Assembly: GCA_902633185.1 (NCBI GenBank)
Contig: CACPFN010000001.1
Location: 1-64,000 of the forward strand
DNA length: 64,000 bases
From: an uncultured Pelagibacteraceae bacterium
GTDB lineage: Bacteria > Pseudomonadota > Alphaproteobacteria > Pelagibacterales > Pelagibacteraceae
Direction of reading: 5' to 3'
This document shows positions 35,912-44,840 of the stretch, piece after piece (positions within the stretch are counted from its first letter, which is position 1; each line of letters starts with the position of its first letter). The notes under the pieces are model-generated. The model ran no database searches. It was not told the DNA's origin and worked only from the letters and a program-made list of their open reading frames with translations. The translations under genes and the position numbers were made by a program.

Positions 35912-37174
35912 CTAACCCAACTTAATATTATCAACTCCAACTAATTTATTATAAAGCCAATAAATAACTAAAACTCCTCCAAGCAACATAAGTCCCATTG
36001 CTGAAGCAAAACTCCAATCTAATGTAGTTTTCATATGATATGCAATTTGGTTGCTAATTAAGGTTCCTGATGCTCCACCAACTAATGCGGGAGTAATATA
36101 ATATCCAATTGCTAAAATAAAAACTAAAAGACAACCTGCACCAATACCTGGTATTGTTAATGGAAAATATACTTTCCAAAAAGCTATAAAAGGTGTCCCA
36201 CCTAACGACTTACCCGCCCTCATTAAACTTGGCGAGATAGTTTTCATTACACTGTAGAGTGGTAAAACCATAAATGGTAATAAAATTTGCGTCATTGCAA
36301 CATAAGTTCCAACTTTATTGTACATCATCTCTGGCCTATTATCGTCTGATACAAGCCCTATAATTACAAAGAAATCATTAACTACTCCTTGCTGTTGAAG
36401 TAAAATCATCCAGCTAGCTGTTCTAACTAATAATGACGTCCAAAATGGAAGAAGAACACAAATCATCAATAAATTACTGTACTTCATTGGGAGAGTTGCT
36501 AGTAAATGGGCTATTGGGTAACCCATTAAAAAGCAGAATACCGTAACAAAGAAAGCAACCTCTACTGTTCTCAACCATAAAATTCTATGTATTCTTCTAT
36601 CCTCACTGACTTGAGTAATTTTGTTATCTTCATTCAAATACATATCCATAGCCTTTAAATATTTAGCTGATGTATAAGGAGGTGCAGTTCTTTTAATTGC
36701 TTGCCAGTACTCTACATTTCTCCATCTCTTATGAACCTTCATTATTTGTTCTTTAATACTTTGTGTCTCGTCAATTTTATCTCTTTTTACCTGTCTGAAT
36801 AATTTTTTTGTAATGGTGTTGAACCCATTTTTTTCTTTGTTAAGCCTTTGAGCTAATTTTCCATGTTCTTTTTTATCAACAAGAATTTTAAAATCAGATA
36901 AGAATGAAGCAAATACTTCTTCGGATGGAAGTTCTTTACCATCCCATGTTTCCATAGATTTAAATGTTTTTGGAAGCATGTTTGTAATCATTTTATCATC
37001 AATACTTCTTGTAAACATTTCTCCGATTGGAAAAATATAAGTAATAATCAAAAAAAGTAGTAGTGGAGCAACAAGTAAAAATGCTTTAATTTTATTTTTC
37101 CTTTCAGCTTTTTTTAAACTTATTTCTAAAGGAATTCCATCTGTTGTAAGTATTTGTTTTGTTTCGTTGCTCAT
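35912..37174 (-). CDS. potB: Pot-type ABC transporter permease (PotB-like) with long periplasmic insertion
   Basis: A 420-residue permease, longer than the usual 280-300. After the first helix (AFLLVAPLLLFLIITYIF, residues 31-49) there is an insertion of about 130 charged residues before the second helix (VAFFVTVFCFLMGYPIAHLL). The ending is normal, with the EAA loop AGKSLGGTPFIAFWKVYFPLTIPG. The insertion should lie in the periplasm, where it could contact the binding protein. The ATG sits only 10 bases after a strong hairpin that separates this gene from potD. Confidence 0.9.
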   Translation of the reverse strand: MSNETKQILTTDGIPLEISLKKAERKNKIKAFLLVAPLLLFLIITYIFPIGEMFTRSIDDKMITNMLPKTFKSMETWDGKELPSEEVFASFLSDFKILVDKKEHGKLAQRLNKEKNGFNTITKKLFRQVKRDKIDETQSIKEQIMKVHKRWRNVEYWQAIKRTAPPYTSAKYLKAMDMYLNEDNKITQVSEDRRIHRILWLRTVEVAFFVTVFCFLMGYPIAHLLATLPMKYSNLLMICVLLPFWTSLLVRTASWMILLQQQGVVNDFFVIIGLVSDDNRPEMMYNKVGTYVAMTQILLPFMVLPLYSVMKTISPSLMRAGKSLGGTPFIAFWKVYFPLTIPGIGAGCLLVFILAIGYYITPALVGGASGTLISNQIAYHMKTTLDWSFASAMGLMLLGGVLVIYWLYNKLVGVDNIKLG

Positions 37175-37183
37175 AAATAAAAA

Positions 37184-37204
37184 GGGCGACTTAAAAAGTC
37201 GCCC
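37184..37204 (-). terminator. Hairpin/attenuator between potD and potB
   Basis: A perfect 9-bp stem (GGGCGACTT with AAGTCGCCC, 3-base loop); on the minus strand it is followed by TTTTTATTT and then the potB ATG. It is a textbook intrinsic terminator by shape but lies inside the transport operon, so it probably limits permease expression relative to the binding protein. Confidence 0.82.
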
Positions 37205-37241
37205 TATATATATTATATTATACTAGTCTTTTATACTATTT

Positions 37242-38357
37242 TTATAGACCAGCTTTCATAGCTTCCCACTTCTCACCAAGTTCTGTGCCGTTATCAGCCC
37301 AGAAAAATGGATCAACTAAAAAGTATTTTTTAGTGTTTGCAGGAGCAGTTGGCATTTCTGGCATCATTTCAGTTTTACCATCTTTGTACCAAGGCTCATT
37401 TGCTTTGATAATTTCTAAAGATGATAATCTGTATGGAGCGTATGCAATATATTTAGCACTTCCAGCTAACATTTCAGTGTTAGTCATCATTGCTAAAGCT
37501 TTTTTAGCATTAGCTTCATCTGGTCCACCTTTAACAAGTGCGAAATATTCATAGTCAAGACCTTGTCCATCCCATACTTGTACAAGTGGTGCACCTTCAC
37601 CAACTATTGCGTTAAAAAATCTTCCATTCCAGCCAGTTGCCATTACAACTTCACCACTCATTAAAAGTTCTGGTGGTTGAGCACCTGCAGACCAGAATAC
37701 ACATCCACCATTAGGATCTGTACAAAGCTCTTTAATCTTGTTCATTGCTCTATTAACACCAGCTTCAGTTTCTAGTAATTTGTAGATCTCAGATCCACCT
37801 TTACCCATGTAAACTCCGTCACCAGCTAAAGCGATTTCTAGATTTGTAAGAGCAGATTTGTAAATAGCTCTTTTTCCTGGAAATTTTTTAGTGTTAAAGA
37901 AATCTTTTATAGTCGATGGTGTGCCGTCAACATTGTTACTGTTATAAGCATAGTTCCAAGAATATAAAATATTTCCTACTGCACATTTACTTGGCATTGG
38001 AGCAAAGAAATCTTCACTTGCAGGAGTTCCATCTGGAGCTGCAGGGAAGTCTTTGTCAAAATCGAATTCGACGAAAATTCCTTCGTCACATCCGTTGATA
38101 GTATCAAATGCGAATACATCGATAATATCCCAAGTAATTGCACCTGCTTCTTTTTGAGCTTTGATCTCAGATAATCCACCTGAATAATCTACCCAGTTGA
38201 TATCAACACCAAGAGCTTTTGCAGTTGGATCACCATACCCTAGCTTTTGAGACTCTGTATAAGCTCCACCCCAAGATGCTACTGTAACCGCAAATGCAGA
38301 TGAAGTTATTGAAAGAGCAAAAGAAAGAGCAAGTAATAATTTACTTAATTTTTTCAT
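37242..38357 (-). CDS. potD: Pot-type periplasmic binding protein (PotD-like)
   Basis: A 371-residue exported protein with a signal peptide (MKKLSKLLLALSFALSITSSAFA). The family-1 spermidine/putrescine-binding pattern is seen in VASWGGAYTESQKLGYGDPTAKALG, DIIDVFAFDTINGCDEG and a tryptophan-rich ligand cleft (FWSAGAQPPELLMSGEVVMATGWNG). The Shine-Dalgarno is near perfect (GGAGGA five bases before the ATG), suggesting high expression. The ligand is not determined by the sequence. The adjacent EutD/EutA-like genes raise the possibility of a cyclic or quaternary amine osmolyte instead of a polyamine. Confidence 0.9.
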   Translation of the reverse strand: MKKLSKLLLALSFALSITSSAFAVTVASWGGAYTESQKLGYGDPTAKALGVDINWVDYSGGLSEIKAQKEAGAITWDIIDVFAFDTINGCDEGIFVEFDFDKDFPAAPDGTPASEDFFAPMPSKCAVGNILYSWNYAYNSNNVDGTPSTIKDFFNTKKFPGKRAIYKSALTNLEIALAGDGVYMGKGGSEIYKLLETEAGVNRAMNKIKELCTDPNGGCVFWSAGAQPPELLMSGEVVMATGWNGRFFNAIVGEGAPLVQVWDGQGLDYEYFALVKGGPDEANAKKALAMMTNTEMLAGSAKYIAYAPYRLSSLEIIKANEPWYKDGKTEMMPEMPTAPANTKKYFLVDPFFWADNGTELGEKWEAMKAGL

Positions 38358-38472
38358 TTATCCTCCGTTTAAACGTTTAATATAAATTAATTTATATATG
38401 CGAAGTACAACAAAAACGAAATTCAGAGTCAACAGGCCATTTTGTTATAGGAATACTGGGATATTTAAGAAA

Positions 38473-39558
38473 TTATTTAGGATCTAGAGCTCTTGCGTCT
38501 TGACTGTTCCATCCTACTTTAATCTCATTGCCCAATTTTAAATCTAGCTCATTTGAGCTATTTGGAACTTTTAAAATAAATTCTTTATTACCTAAAAGAT
38601 CTAATCTTAATCTAGTATGATCACCATGGTAGATGACTTCTTCAATTTTTCCGGTTTGATTATTATCCATTTTATCTTTTGGATTTATTAATGCTCTCTC
38701 TGGTCTTATTGAAACTGTTGTTTTGTCACCTTTGGAATTAACTGAAATTGGATTAGCTAAAATTTCACCATTTTGTAATTTAACTTTACAAACATTTTTT
38801 GAAATGTCTGTCACTTCTCCGCCAAAAGTATTATTTTCACCTATAAACTCTGCAACAAACGAATTAACTGGCTCTTCATATAATTTATCTGGACTTGATA
38901 ATTGTTGAACCTTACCATCATTAAACACTGCAATTCTATTTGACATTGTTAATGCTTCTCCTTGATCGTGTGTAACGTAAACCACGGTAACACCAATATT
39001 TTCATGGATATGTTTTATTTCGTATTGCATACTTTCTCTTAAGTTTTTATCTAAAGCTCCAAGGGGCTCATCCATTAAAACTACTGCTGGATCAAATACG
39101 AGAGCTCTTGCAACCGCTACCCTTTGTTGTTGTCCTCCCGACAATTGTGCAGGCATCCTACTTTCAAATCCTGAAAGAGAAACCATCGACAAAGCTTTAT
39201 CTACTTTTTTATCAATCTCATCTTTTTGAACTTTTCTTACTCTTAAGGGAAATGCTAAATTTTCATAAACTGTCATATGAGGAAACAATGCATAATTTTG
39301 GAAAACCATTCCAATTCCTCTTTTGTGTGGTGGAATATTTGAAATAGGATTAGAGTCTAAATAAATTTCGCCATTAGTTGGGGTTTCAAATCCAGCTAAC
39401 ATCATTAAACAAGTTGTTTTTCCTGAACCAGATGGGCCAAGCATAGTGATGAACTCGCCCTCTGAGATATTAAGATTTAAATCTTTTACTACTAAAACTT
39501 TACCATCGTAACTTTTATCAACTTTATCGAACTTAACGAATTCTGTATTTTTAGACAT
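38473..39558 (-). CDS. potA: Pot-type ABC transporter ATPase (PotA-like)
   Basis: A 361-residue ATPase. Walker A GPSGSGKTTCLMML, Q-loop VFQNYALFPHMTVYENL, signature LSGGQQQRVAVARALV, Walker B VVLMDEPLGALD and H-loop VVYVTHDQGEAL are all present. A C-terminal TOBE domain follows (SIRPERALINP, IYHGDHTRLRLDL). It is the first gene of the minus Pot operon, ahead of potD with a 115-base gap. That order (A, D, B, C) puts the binding protein second. Confidence 0.94.
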   Translation of the reverse strand: MSKNTEFVKFDKVDKSYDGKVLVVKDLNLNISEGEFITMLGPSGSGKTTCLMMLAGFETPTNGEIYLDSNPISNIPPHKRGIGMVFQNYALFPHMTVYENLAFPLRVRKVQKDEIDKKVDKALSMVSLSGFESRMPAQLSGGQQQRVAVARALVFDPAVVLMDEPLGALDKNLRESMQYEIKHIHENIGVTVVYVTHDQGEALTMSNRIAVFNDGKVQQLSSPDKLYEEPVNSFVAEFIGENNTFGGEVTDISKNVCKVKLQNGEILANPISVNSKGDKTTVSIRPERALINPKDKMDNNQTGKIEEVIYHGDHTRLRLDLLGNKEFILKVPNSSNELDLKLGNEIKVGWNSQDARALDPK

Positions 39559-39596
39559 TCAGTGTTTAAAACATTTAAGAAGTTAATTATCAATAG

Positions 39597-40769
39597 CTAA
39601 TAGTTCTTAATATGTAGCTCTTTTGGAAAATTACAGAATAATTCACAACCTTTGTCGGTAACTCGAATTGCTTCTGATGCTTCTACTCCCCAATTACCAA
39701 ACTGCATTACTGCAATCATATGAAAACAAACATTTGGTTCAAGTATTGTCATATCTCCTTTATATATATTTAAAGTATGCTCTCCCCAATCTGGTGGATA
39801 TCCAATGCCTATCGAGTAACCCGTTCTTGATTTCTTCTCGATACCATATTTATCTAAAATTTTCCAAAAAGCTTGGGCAACATCATTTGCTGTGTTTCCA
39901 GGTTTTGTAGCATCAATTCCAGCTTGTAAAGCTTCAATAGTTTTATTCATGGTATCAATTTTTAATTGATCAGGTTTACCTAATAAAATTGTTCGAGCCA
40001 TAGGTGCGTGATATCTTTTATATACACCTGAAAGTTCAATTATAGTTGCTTCACCTTCAACAAATTTATCTTGAGTTGCTGTTAAATGTGAAGCGGATGT
40101 ACCTTTTCCAGTTGGAAGAAGCGTTGCGATACTAGAATATTCACCTCCAAATTCTTCTGTACCGTAAAACAAAGACTTTTGAATTTCTCCAACAGCATCA
40201 CATTGTCTTGTACCAGGTTTAATTACTTCCATTGCTGTTTGCATTCCTTTTTGAGAAATTAAAGCAGCAGACTTCATATAATTTATCTCCGCATTGGATT
40301 TAATTAATCTAGCCCAATTAACTAGTCGATCAGAATCGATAATGTTTGCGTCTGGCAATCCCTGCTTAATCTTTTCATAACAAAAAGCTGTAAAATAATG
40401 AGCATCCATTTCAACTCCAATGGACAGTTTATCCCATTTTTTTTCTTTAATTACTTTGGTCAAGTAATCATAAGGATGTTTTGGCCAAGTATGAATATAA
40501 CTCTCATCATAAACAATAATATTATCTTTATTTAAATAGGTCTTTATATATGCCCCACCCGCATCTTGATCTCTTACAAAGCAAATTGGTTCTTTTGAAT
40601 CAACATGCACTAATACACATTGTGCATAATAAAAAGACCAGGCATCGTAGCCTGTAAGATAATTCATGTTATTTGTGTCGTGAGAAATAATTAAATCAAT
40701 TTTTTTCTCTCTCATCAGAGATTGAACTTTTATTAGTCTTTGTTTGTATTCCTCTTTTGAAAAAGACAT
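39597..40769 (-). CDS. Ectoine hydrolase-like (EutD/DoeA) creatinase-fold protein
   Basis: A 390-residue pita-bread-fold protein of the M24/creatinase superfamily. Segments MNYLTGYDAWSFYYAQCV, GGEYSSIATLLPTG, YKRYHAPMARTILLG, EKKSRTGYSIGIGYPPDWGEH and NWGVEASEAIRV resemble ectoine hydrolase DoeA/EutD far more than prolidase. The aspartates and histidine that hold two metals in true M24 peptidases are not in place (for example, IELSG and HAPMAR), as in creatinase-type members that hydrolyse small cyclic or guanidino compounds without metal. It begins just 3 bases after a EutA-like gene, a known partner in ectoine utilisation, and precedes a Pot importer. Confidence 0.75.
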   Translation of the reverse strand: MSFSKEEYKQRLIKVQSLMREKKIDLIISHDTNNMNYLTGYDAWSFYYAQCVLVHVDSKEPICFVRDQDAGGAYIKTYLNKDNIIVYDESYIHTWPKHPYDYLTKVIKEKKWDKLSIGVEMDAHYFTAFCYEKIKQGLPDANIIDSDRLVNWARLIKSNAEINYMKSAALISQKGMQTAMEVIKPGTRQCDAVGEIQKSLFYGTEEFGGEYSSIATLLPTGKGTSASHLTATQDKFVEGEATIIELSGVYKRYHAPMARTILLGKPDQLKIDTMNKTIEALQAGIDATKPGNTANDVAQAFWKILDKYGIEKKSRTGYSIGIGYPPDWGEHTLNIYKGDMTILEPNVCFHMIAVMQFGNWGVEASEAIRVTDKGCELFCNFPKELHIKNY

Positions 40770-40772
40770 AGA

Positions 40773-41513
40773 TTAATCAAACAGTCTTCCAAATCCTTTT
40801 ACAGATTTATTTTCACCTATGTTTTCCAAAGACTCCCATATTAATGCTTGGTTACTTGAAAGAACTGGTATTCCAAGTTTATCTTCTAATTTTTGTATCA
40901 AAGGTAAAACTGGTAAAGCAGTACATGATACAAATAAAGCATCTGACTCACTTACATCTAAGTTTATAAGAACATCAAACAGATAATTTTGATCTACTTT
41001 ACCAATCTCCATGTCAGAATGAATATCAAAGTATGAATTTGAGGTGATTTCAAAACCAGACGTTTTAAAGTAATCAACAACATCATCGTTAACTTTTTTA
41101 CTATAAGGCGTGAATATAGAAAGTTTTTTAATATTTAATTTTTTCAATGCTTTCAAAGCTGCTGTGCTTGGTGTTGAAAGTTTTGCCTCAGGTTTTGCTG
41201 CTTGTATTTTATTTTTAATATTATCATATCCTGCTGCTATAGTTCCTGATGTACAAGCATATACAACACAATCTAATTTTTGCTCTGGTAAGATATCTTT
41301 TGTGACTTGAGTAATATTCTCTGACATTTTGATCAAATTCTCTTTAGTTAAAGGGTTGTAACATTCTATTCTATTTACAAAAAAATCAATTTTTTTATCT
41401 TTAATTACACTTATAAAATCTTTTTCAATCACTAGATCGGTTGCTAAAGCGATGAGCCCAATACGTGGATTTTGGTTATTTTCAAACTTTGGTTCTATTT
41501 TTTGTGATTTCAT
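40773..41513 (-). CDS. EutA-like Asp/Glu racemase-superfamily protein
   Basis: About 246 residues from MKSQKIEPK (41513), preferred over the track start MWWYIIF at 41534, which is hydrophobic and lacks conservation. Two active-site cysteines are visible in the expected places: VVYACTSGTIAAG and LFVSCTALPVLPLI. A typical IPVLSSNQALIWESL stretch follows. The family includes maleate isomerase, arylmalonate decarboxylase and EutA, an ectoine-utilisation protein. The next gene encodes a EutD/DoeA-like hydrolase, which makes EutA the best guess; its reaction in that pathway is uncertain. Confidence 0.75.
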   Translation of the reverse strand: MKSQKIEPKFENNQNPRIGLIALATDLVIEKDFISVIKDKKIDFFVNRIECYNPLTKENLIKMSENITQVTKDILPEQKLDCVVYACTSGTIAAGYDNIKNKIQAAKPEAKLSTPSTAALKALKKLNIKKLSIFTPYSKKVNDDVVDYFKTSGFEITSNSYFDIHSDMEIGKVDQNYLFDVLINLDVSESDALFVSCTALPVLPLIQKLEDKLGIPVLSSNQALIWESLENIGENKSVKGFGRLFD

Positions 41514-41629
41514 AAATATAATATACCACCACATATTGATTAATCATTAAAATTTAAAAACTGCATCTAATTTCTTGAATGGTAAGAGTAAATAAACGTA
41601 TAATAAGAAAAATTAATTTTGAAATAAAA

Positions 41630-43063
41630 ATGCTCGATAAAAAAAAGTTTTATATCAATGGCAGATGGGTTGAGCCAGTAAACAAGAATGAATGTGAAGT
41701 TATTAATCCATCAACAGAAGAAGTTTGTGCAATTATAAGTCTTGGAAGCTCTGATGATACAAATGCTGCAGTCAAAGCAGCAAAATTTGCTTTTGAGACT
41801 TGGAAAGATACTTCAAAAGAAGAAAGGTTAAATTTATTAGAAAAATTATTAAAAATTTATAACTCTAGATGGGATGATATGACTGATGCTATTACTACAG
41901 AGCTTGGTTGTCCTAAAGATTGGTGTTCGGCTAATCAAACATCTTCTGGTGCAGGTCATATAGAAGACTTTATAAAAAGATTAAAAGATTTTGAATTCGA
42001 ACCAGGTTTTGATAAGGGGTCTACTAATCATATTGTATATGAGCCAATTGGAGTTTGCGGATTAATCACACCTTGGAATTGGCCTATAAATCAAATTGCT
42101 TTAAAAGTAATTCCAGCTTTTGCTACTGGATGTACAATGGTACTTAAGCCATCTGAAATTGCACCATTATCAGGAATGCTATTTGCAGAGATGATAGATG
42201 AGGCTGGATTTCCGGCTGGAGTATTTAATTTGGTGAATGGTGATGGGCCTGGTGTTGGAACTGACCTGTCAGGACATCCTGATGTTGATATGGTCTCATT
42301 TACAGGATCTACTAGAGCTGGAAAATTAATTACAAAGAATGCTGCTGAGACTATAAAAAGAGTTTGTCTTGAACTTGGTGGTAAAGGTGGAAATATTGTT
42401 TTTGCTGATGCATATCCTGATGCAGTTAGAGATGGCATTAGAAACGTAATGAGTAATTCAGGTCAATCCTGTGACGCTCCAACTAGAATGCTTGTTGAAA
42501 AATCAATTTATAAAAGAGCTGTTGAAGAAGCTGCAGACGAAGCAAATAAAATTAAAGTTGATCTTGCTTCAAAAGCTGGCGATCATATAGGACCTGTAAT
42601 TTCAAAAACTCAATTTGATAAAATTCAGAGCCTAATAAATAGTGGCATTAAAGAAGGTGCTACTTTAATAGCAGGTGGACCTGATAAACCTGAAGACTTA
42701 AAGAAAGGTTATTTTATTAAACCGACAGTGTTCACTGATGTTAATAATAATATGAGAATTGCAAAAGAGGAAATATTTGGACCAGTATTGTCAATTATTC
42801 CTTTTGAAAATGAAGAGGAAGCTATCCAAATTACAAATGACACAGAATATGGATTAGGAAACTATTTACAAACAGAGGATAAAGAAAAAGCAAAAAGAGT
42901 CTCAAAAAAATTAAGGTCTGGAATTGTATATGTAAATCATAAAGCAGCTGACTCTGGAACTCCTTTTGGTGGATATAGGCAATCTGGAAATGGGCGTGAA
43001 GGTGGAACTTGGGGATTGCATGAATATCTAGAGGTAAAAACTATTACTGAATGGAAAAATTAA
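41630..43063 (+). CDS. NAD(P)-dependent aldehyde dehydrogenase (paralogue 2)
   Basis: A 477-residue ALDH from MLDKKKFYINGRW (41630). The track's GTG/ATG-type upstream start at 41579 adds a basic tail that its paralogue lacks. The catalytic glutamate is in LELGGKGGNIV and the cysteine in SNSGQSCDAPTRML; TPWNWPINQIALKVIPAFATG and FGGYRQSGNGREGG complete the pattern. Nearly identical motif wording to the ALDH at 15778-17211 marks them as paralogues. Divergent from the eutA-like gene, it could oxidise an aldehyde from the ectoine or related amine pathway. It starts a five-gene + operon. Confidence 0.9.
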   Translation: MLDKKKFYINGRWVEPVNKNECEVINPSTEEVCAIISLGSSDDTNAAVKAAKFAFETWKDTSKEERLNLLEKLLKIYNSRWDDMTDAITTELGCPKDWCSANQTSSGAGHIEDFIKRLKDFEFEPGFDKGSTNHIVYEPIGVCGLITPWNWPINQIALKVIPAFATGCTMVLKPSEIAPLSGMLFAEMIDEAGFPAGVFNLVNGDGPGVGTDLSGHPDVDMVSFTGSTRAGKLITKNAAETIKRVCLELGGKGGNIVFADAYPDAVRDGIRNVMSNSGQSCDAPTRMLVEKSIYKRAVEEAADEANKIKVDLASKAGDHIGPVISKTQFDKIQSLINSGIKEGATLIAGGPDKPEDLKKGYFIKPTVFTDVNNNMRIAKEEIFGPVLSIIPFENEEEAIQITNDTEYGLGNYLQTEDKEKAKRVSKKLRSGIVYVNHKAADSGTPFGGYRQSGNGREGGTWGLHEYLEVKTITEWKN

Positions 43064-43064
43064 A

Positions 43065-43445
43065 ATGCTTGGTTATGTAATGGTTGGAACCAATAACTTA
43101 AAAAAAGCAATAATTTTTTATGATGAAGTCTTAAAAGTTTTAAATCTAGAAAGAAATTATAAAGATGAAGTTTGTGCTGGTTACACAGAAAAAAATGGTG
43201 ATGGAACTATAGAGTTTTATGTGACCAAACCTGTCAATATGAAAGAGGCAACAAATGGAAATGGAACGCAAGTTTCATTTATTACATCATCTAGAGATAT
43301 AGTTGATAAGTTTCATGAAATTGGAGTTAAGGCAGGTGGAAAAAGTGAAGGAGCTGGAGGCGAAAGACCAGAAGGTTCTGGAGTTTACTATTCTTATATT
43401 CGAGATCTTGATAATAATAAAATTTGTGCTTTCACAAACAATTAA
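43065..43445 (+). CDS. Glyoxalase/VOC-superfamily protein
   Basis: A 126-residue protein with the paired beta-alpha-beta-beta-beta layout of the vicinal-oxygen-chelate fold: MLGYVMVGTNNLKKAIIFYDEVL and GSGVYYSYIRDLDNNKICAFT, the latter with the aspartate-rich end of the second module. It may isomerise or conjugate a small carbonyl compound. The metal ligands are not all evident. It sits one base after the aldehyde dehydrogenase and shares its stop codon bases with the next start (TAATG), so it is firmly in the operon. Confidence 0.85.
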   Translation: MLGYVMVGTNNLKKAIIFYDEVLKVLNLERNYKDEVCAGYTEKNGDGTIEFYVTKPVNMKEATNGNGTQVSFITSSRDIVDKFHEIGVKAGGKSEGAGGERPEGSGVYYSYIRDLDNNKICAFTNN

Positions 43446-44356
43446 TGTCTTACACTTTAATTCAAGAAAAAATTGATCAAGGAAAAATTATTGTACTTGA
43501 TGGAGGTATAGGTGCTGAGCTTGAAAAAAAAGGAGCTAAAATGGATCAAAACCTCTGGTGTGGAAAATGTTCTGTTGATAGCCCAGAATTTCTAAAAGAA
43601 GTTCATGAAAATTATATTGATGCAGGTGCTGATGTTATTACAACAAATACTTATGCTACAACTCCAATTTCCCTTAGAAAACACGGATATGAAAACTCAA
43701 TTGAATTATTTAATAAACAAGCAGTTCAAATTGCAAAACAAGCAATTGATAATTCAAAAAAGAGCGTCTGTTTAGCAGGAAGTGTTTCGAGTTATGGAAG
43801 TTTTCTTAAACTTGGAATAAAGAACATGAAGCCATGTTTTAATGAACAGATTAAAATTTTATCAAATGAGGGTGTTGATTTAATAATTTTAGAAGCAATG
43901 ACATCTCAAGCAGAAATCGTTGAGACTATGCTTGAGTGTTCTTCAAATATAAAGTTACCTGTTTGGCTTTCTATTTCCTGTGTAATAGATCAGAATACAA
44001 AAAATATTACACTTGGCTATGATGATGTGAAGAATAAAACTGAAATTTACGAGGATTTAGAAGAATCGTTGATAAATTTTAGTAAATTACATAAGGGGCC
44101 AATTTTAATTGCTCACTCAGATATTAAAACAACGAGTGCAGCTTTAGACACTGCATTAAAAAATTACAATGGAGTTATTGGTGCTTACCCTAACAAAGGC
44201 TATTACGAAAAACCAAATTGGAAGTTTGTAGATAATTTTTCACCCAATGATTATTTGGAAGTTGCAAAAAAATGGGTTAGCAAAGGTGTAAAAATTGTTG
44301 GTGGTTGTTGTGGTATAGGGGTTGAAGAGATAAAAGCTGTTTCAATTTTGAAGTAA
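43445..44356 (+). CDS. Homocysteine S-methyltransferase-family protein (paralogue 1)
   Basis: A 303-residue zinc enzyme (start MSYTLIQEK at 43445, overlapping the VOC stop as TAATG; the track start at 43424 lies in the upstream gene). The TIM-barrel motifs are IIVLDGGIGAELEKKGA, DAGADVITTNTYATTP, and the zinc cysteines in SISCVIDQ and GGCCGIG. Family members transfer a methyl group from S-methylmethionine, glycine betaine or DMSP to homocysteine, giving methionine. In this osmolyte-rich window a betaine-type donor is attractive, but the donor cannot be read from the sequence. Confidence 0.87.
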   Translation: MSYTLIQEKIDQGKIIVLDGGIGAELEKKGAKMDQNLWCGKCSVDSPEFLKEVHENYIDAGADVITTNTYATTPISLRKHGYENSIELFNKQAVQIAKQAIDNSKKSVCLAGSVSSYGSFLKLGIKNMKPCFNEQIKILSNEGVDLIILEAMTSQAEIVETMLECSSNIKLPVWLSISCVIDQNTKNITLGYDDVKNKTEIYEDLEESLINFSKLHKGPILIAHSDIKTTSAALDTALKNYNGVIGAYPNKGYYEKPNWKFVDNFSPNDYLEVAKKWVSKGVKIVGGCCGIGVEEIKAVSILK

Positions 44357-44373
44357 TAATATATTGTAAAATT

Positions 44374-44829
44374 ATGAAAACTTTTATTGGTGGTATTGGT
44401 TGTTTTTGGGACGAAACTAAATACGATGGTATAAAAGGAATATTATCTACCGAATGTGGTTACTGCGGAGGTGATGATCCCAACGTTACTTACAAAGCAG
44501 TTTGTGGTGGAGATACAGGTCACATAGAAGTAGTTAAAGTTCAATATGATGAAAACATTTTAAGCTATGAAGATATGGTCAGATTATTTTTTAAACTCCA
44601 TGACTCAACTCAAAAAAATAGACAAGGAACTTATGTAGGAATTCAATATCGTTCTGAGATATTTTATAATAATGATAATGAAAAAAATACCGCAGAGAAG
44701 ATTTTAAAAGAAATGAATGAGAAATTAGATGGAAAAGTTACTACAAAGATTTCCAAAGAAAAAAACTATTGTAAAGCAGAAGGCTATCATCAAAAGTACG
44801 AGAAAAATAAATCTCTTAAGTTTGGATAA
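44374..44829 (+). CDS. msrA: Peptide methionine sulfoxide reductase MsrA
   Basis: The 151-residue enzyme has the GGIGCFWDETKYDGIKG active site (reactive cysteine in GCFW), ECGYCGGDDPNVTYKAVCGGDTGHIEVV, and the resolving region NYCKAEGYHQKY near the end. It reduces methionine-S-sulfoxide in proteins or free, using thioredoxin. It is about 17 residues shorter than the typical 170. It follows the homocysteine methyltransferase by 17 bases, linking methionine formation with its repair. Confidence 0.92.
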   Translation: MKTFIGGIGCFWDETKYDGIKGILSTECGYCGGDDPNVTYKAVCGGDTGHIEVVKVQYDENILSYEDMVRLFFKLHDSTQKNRQGTYVGIQYRSEIFYNNDNEKNTAEKILKEMNEKLDGKVTTKISKEKNYCKAEGYHQKYEKNKSLKFG

Positions 44830-44840
44830 AAAATACTAAT

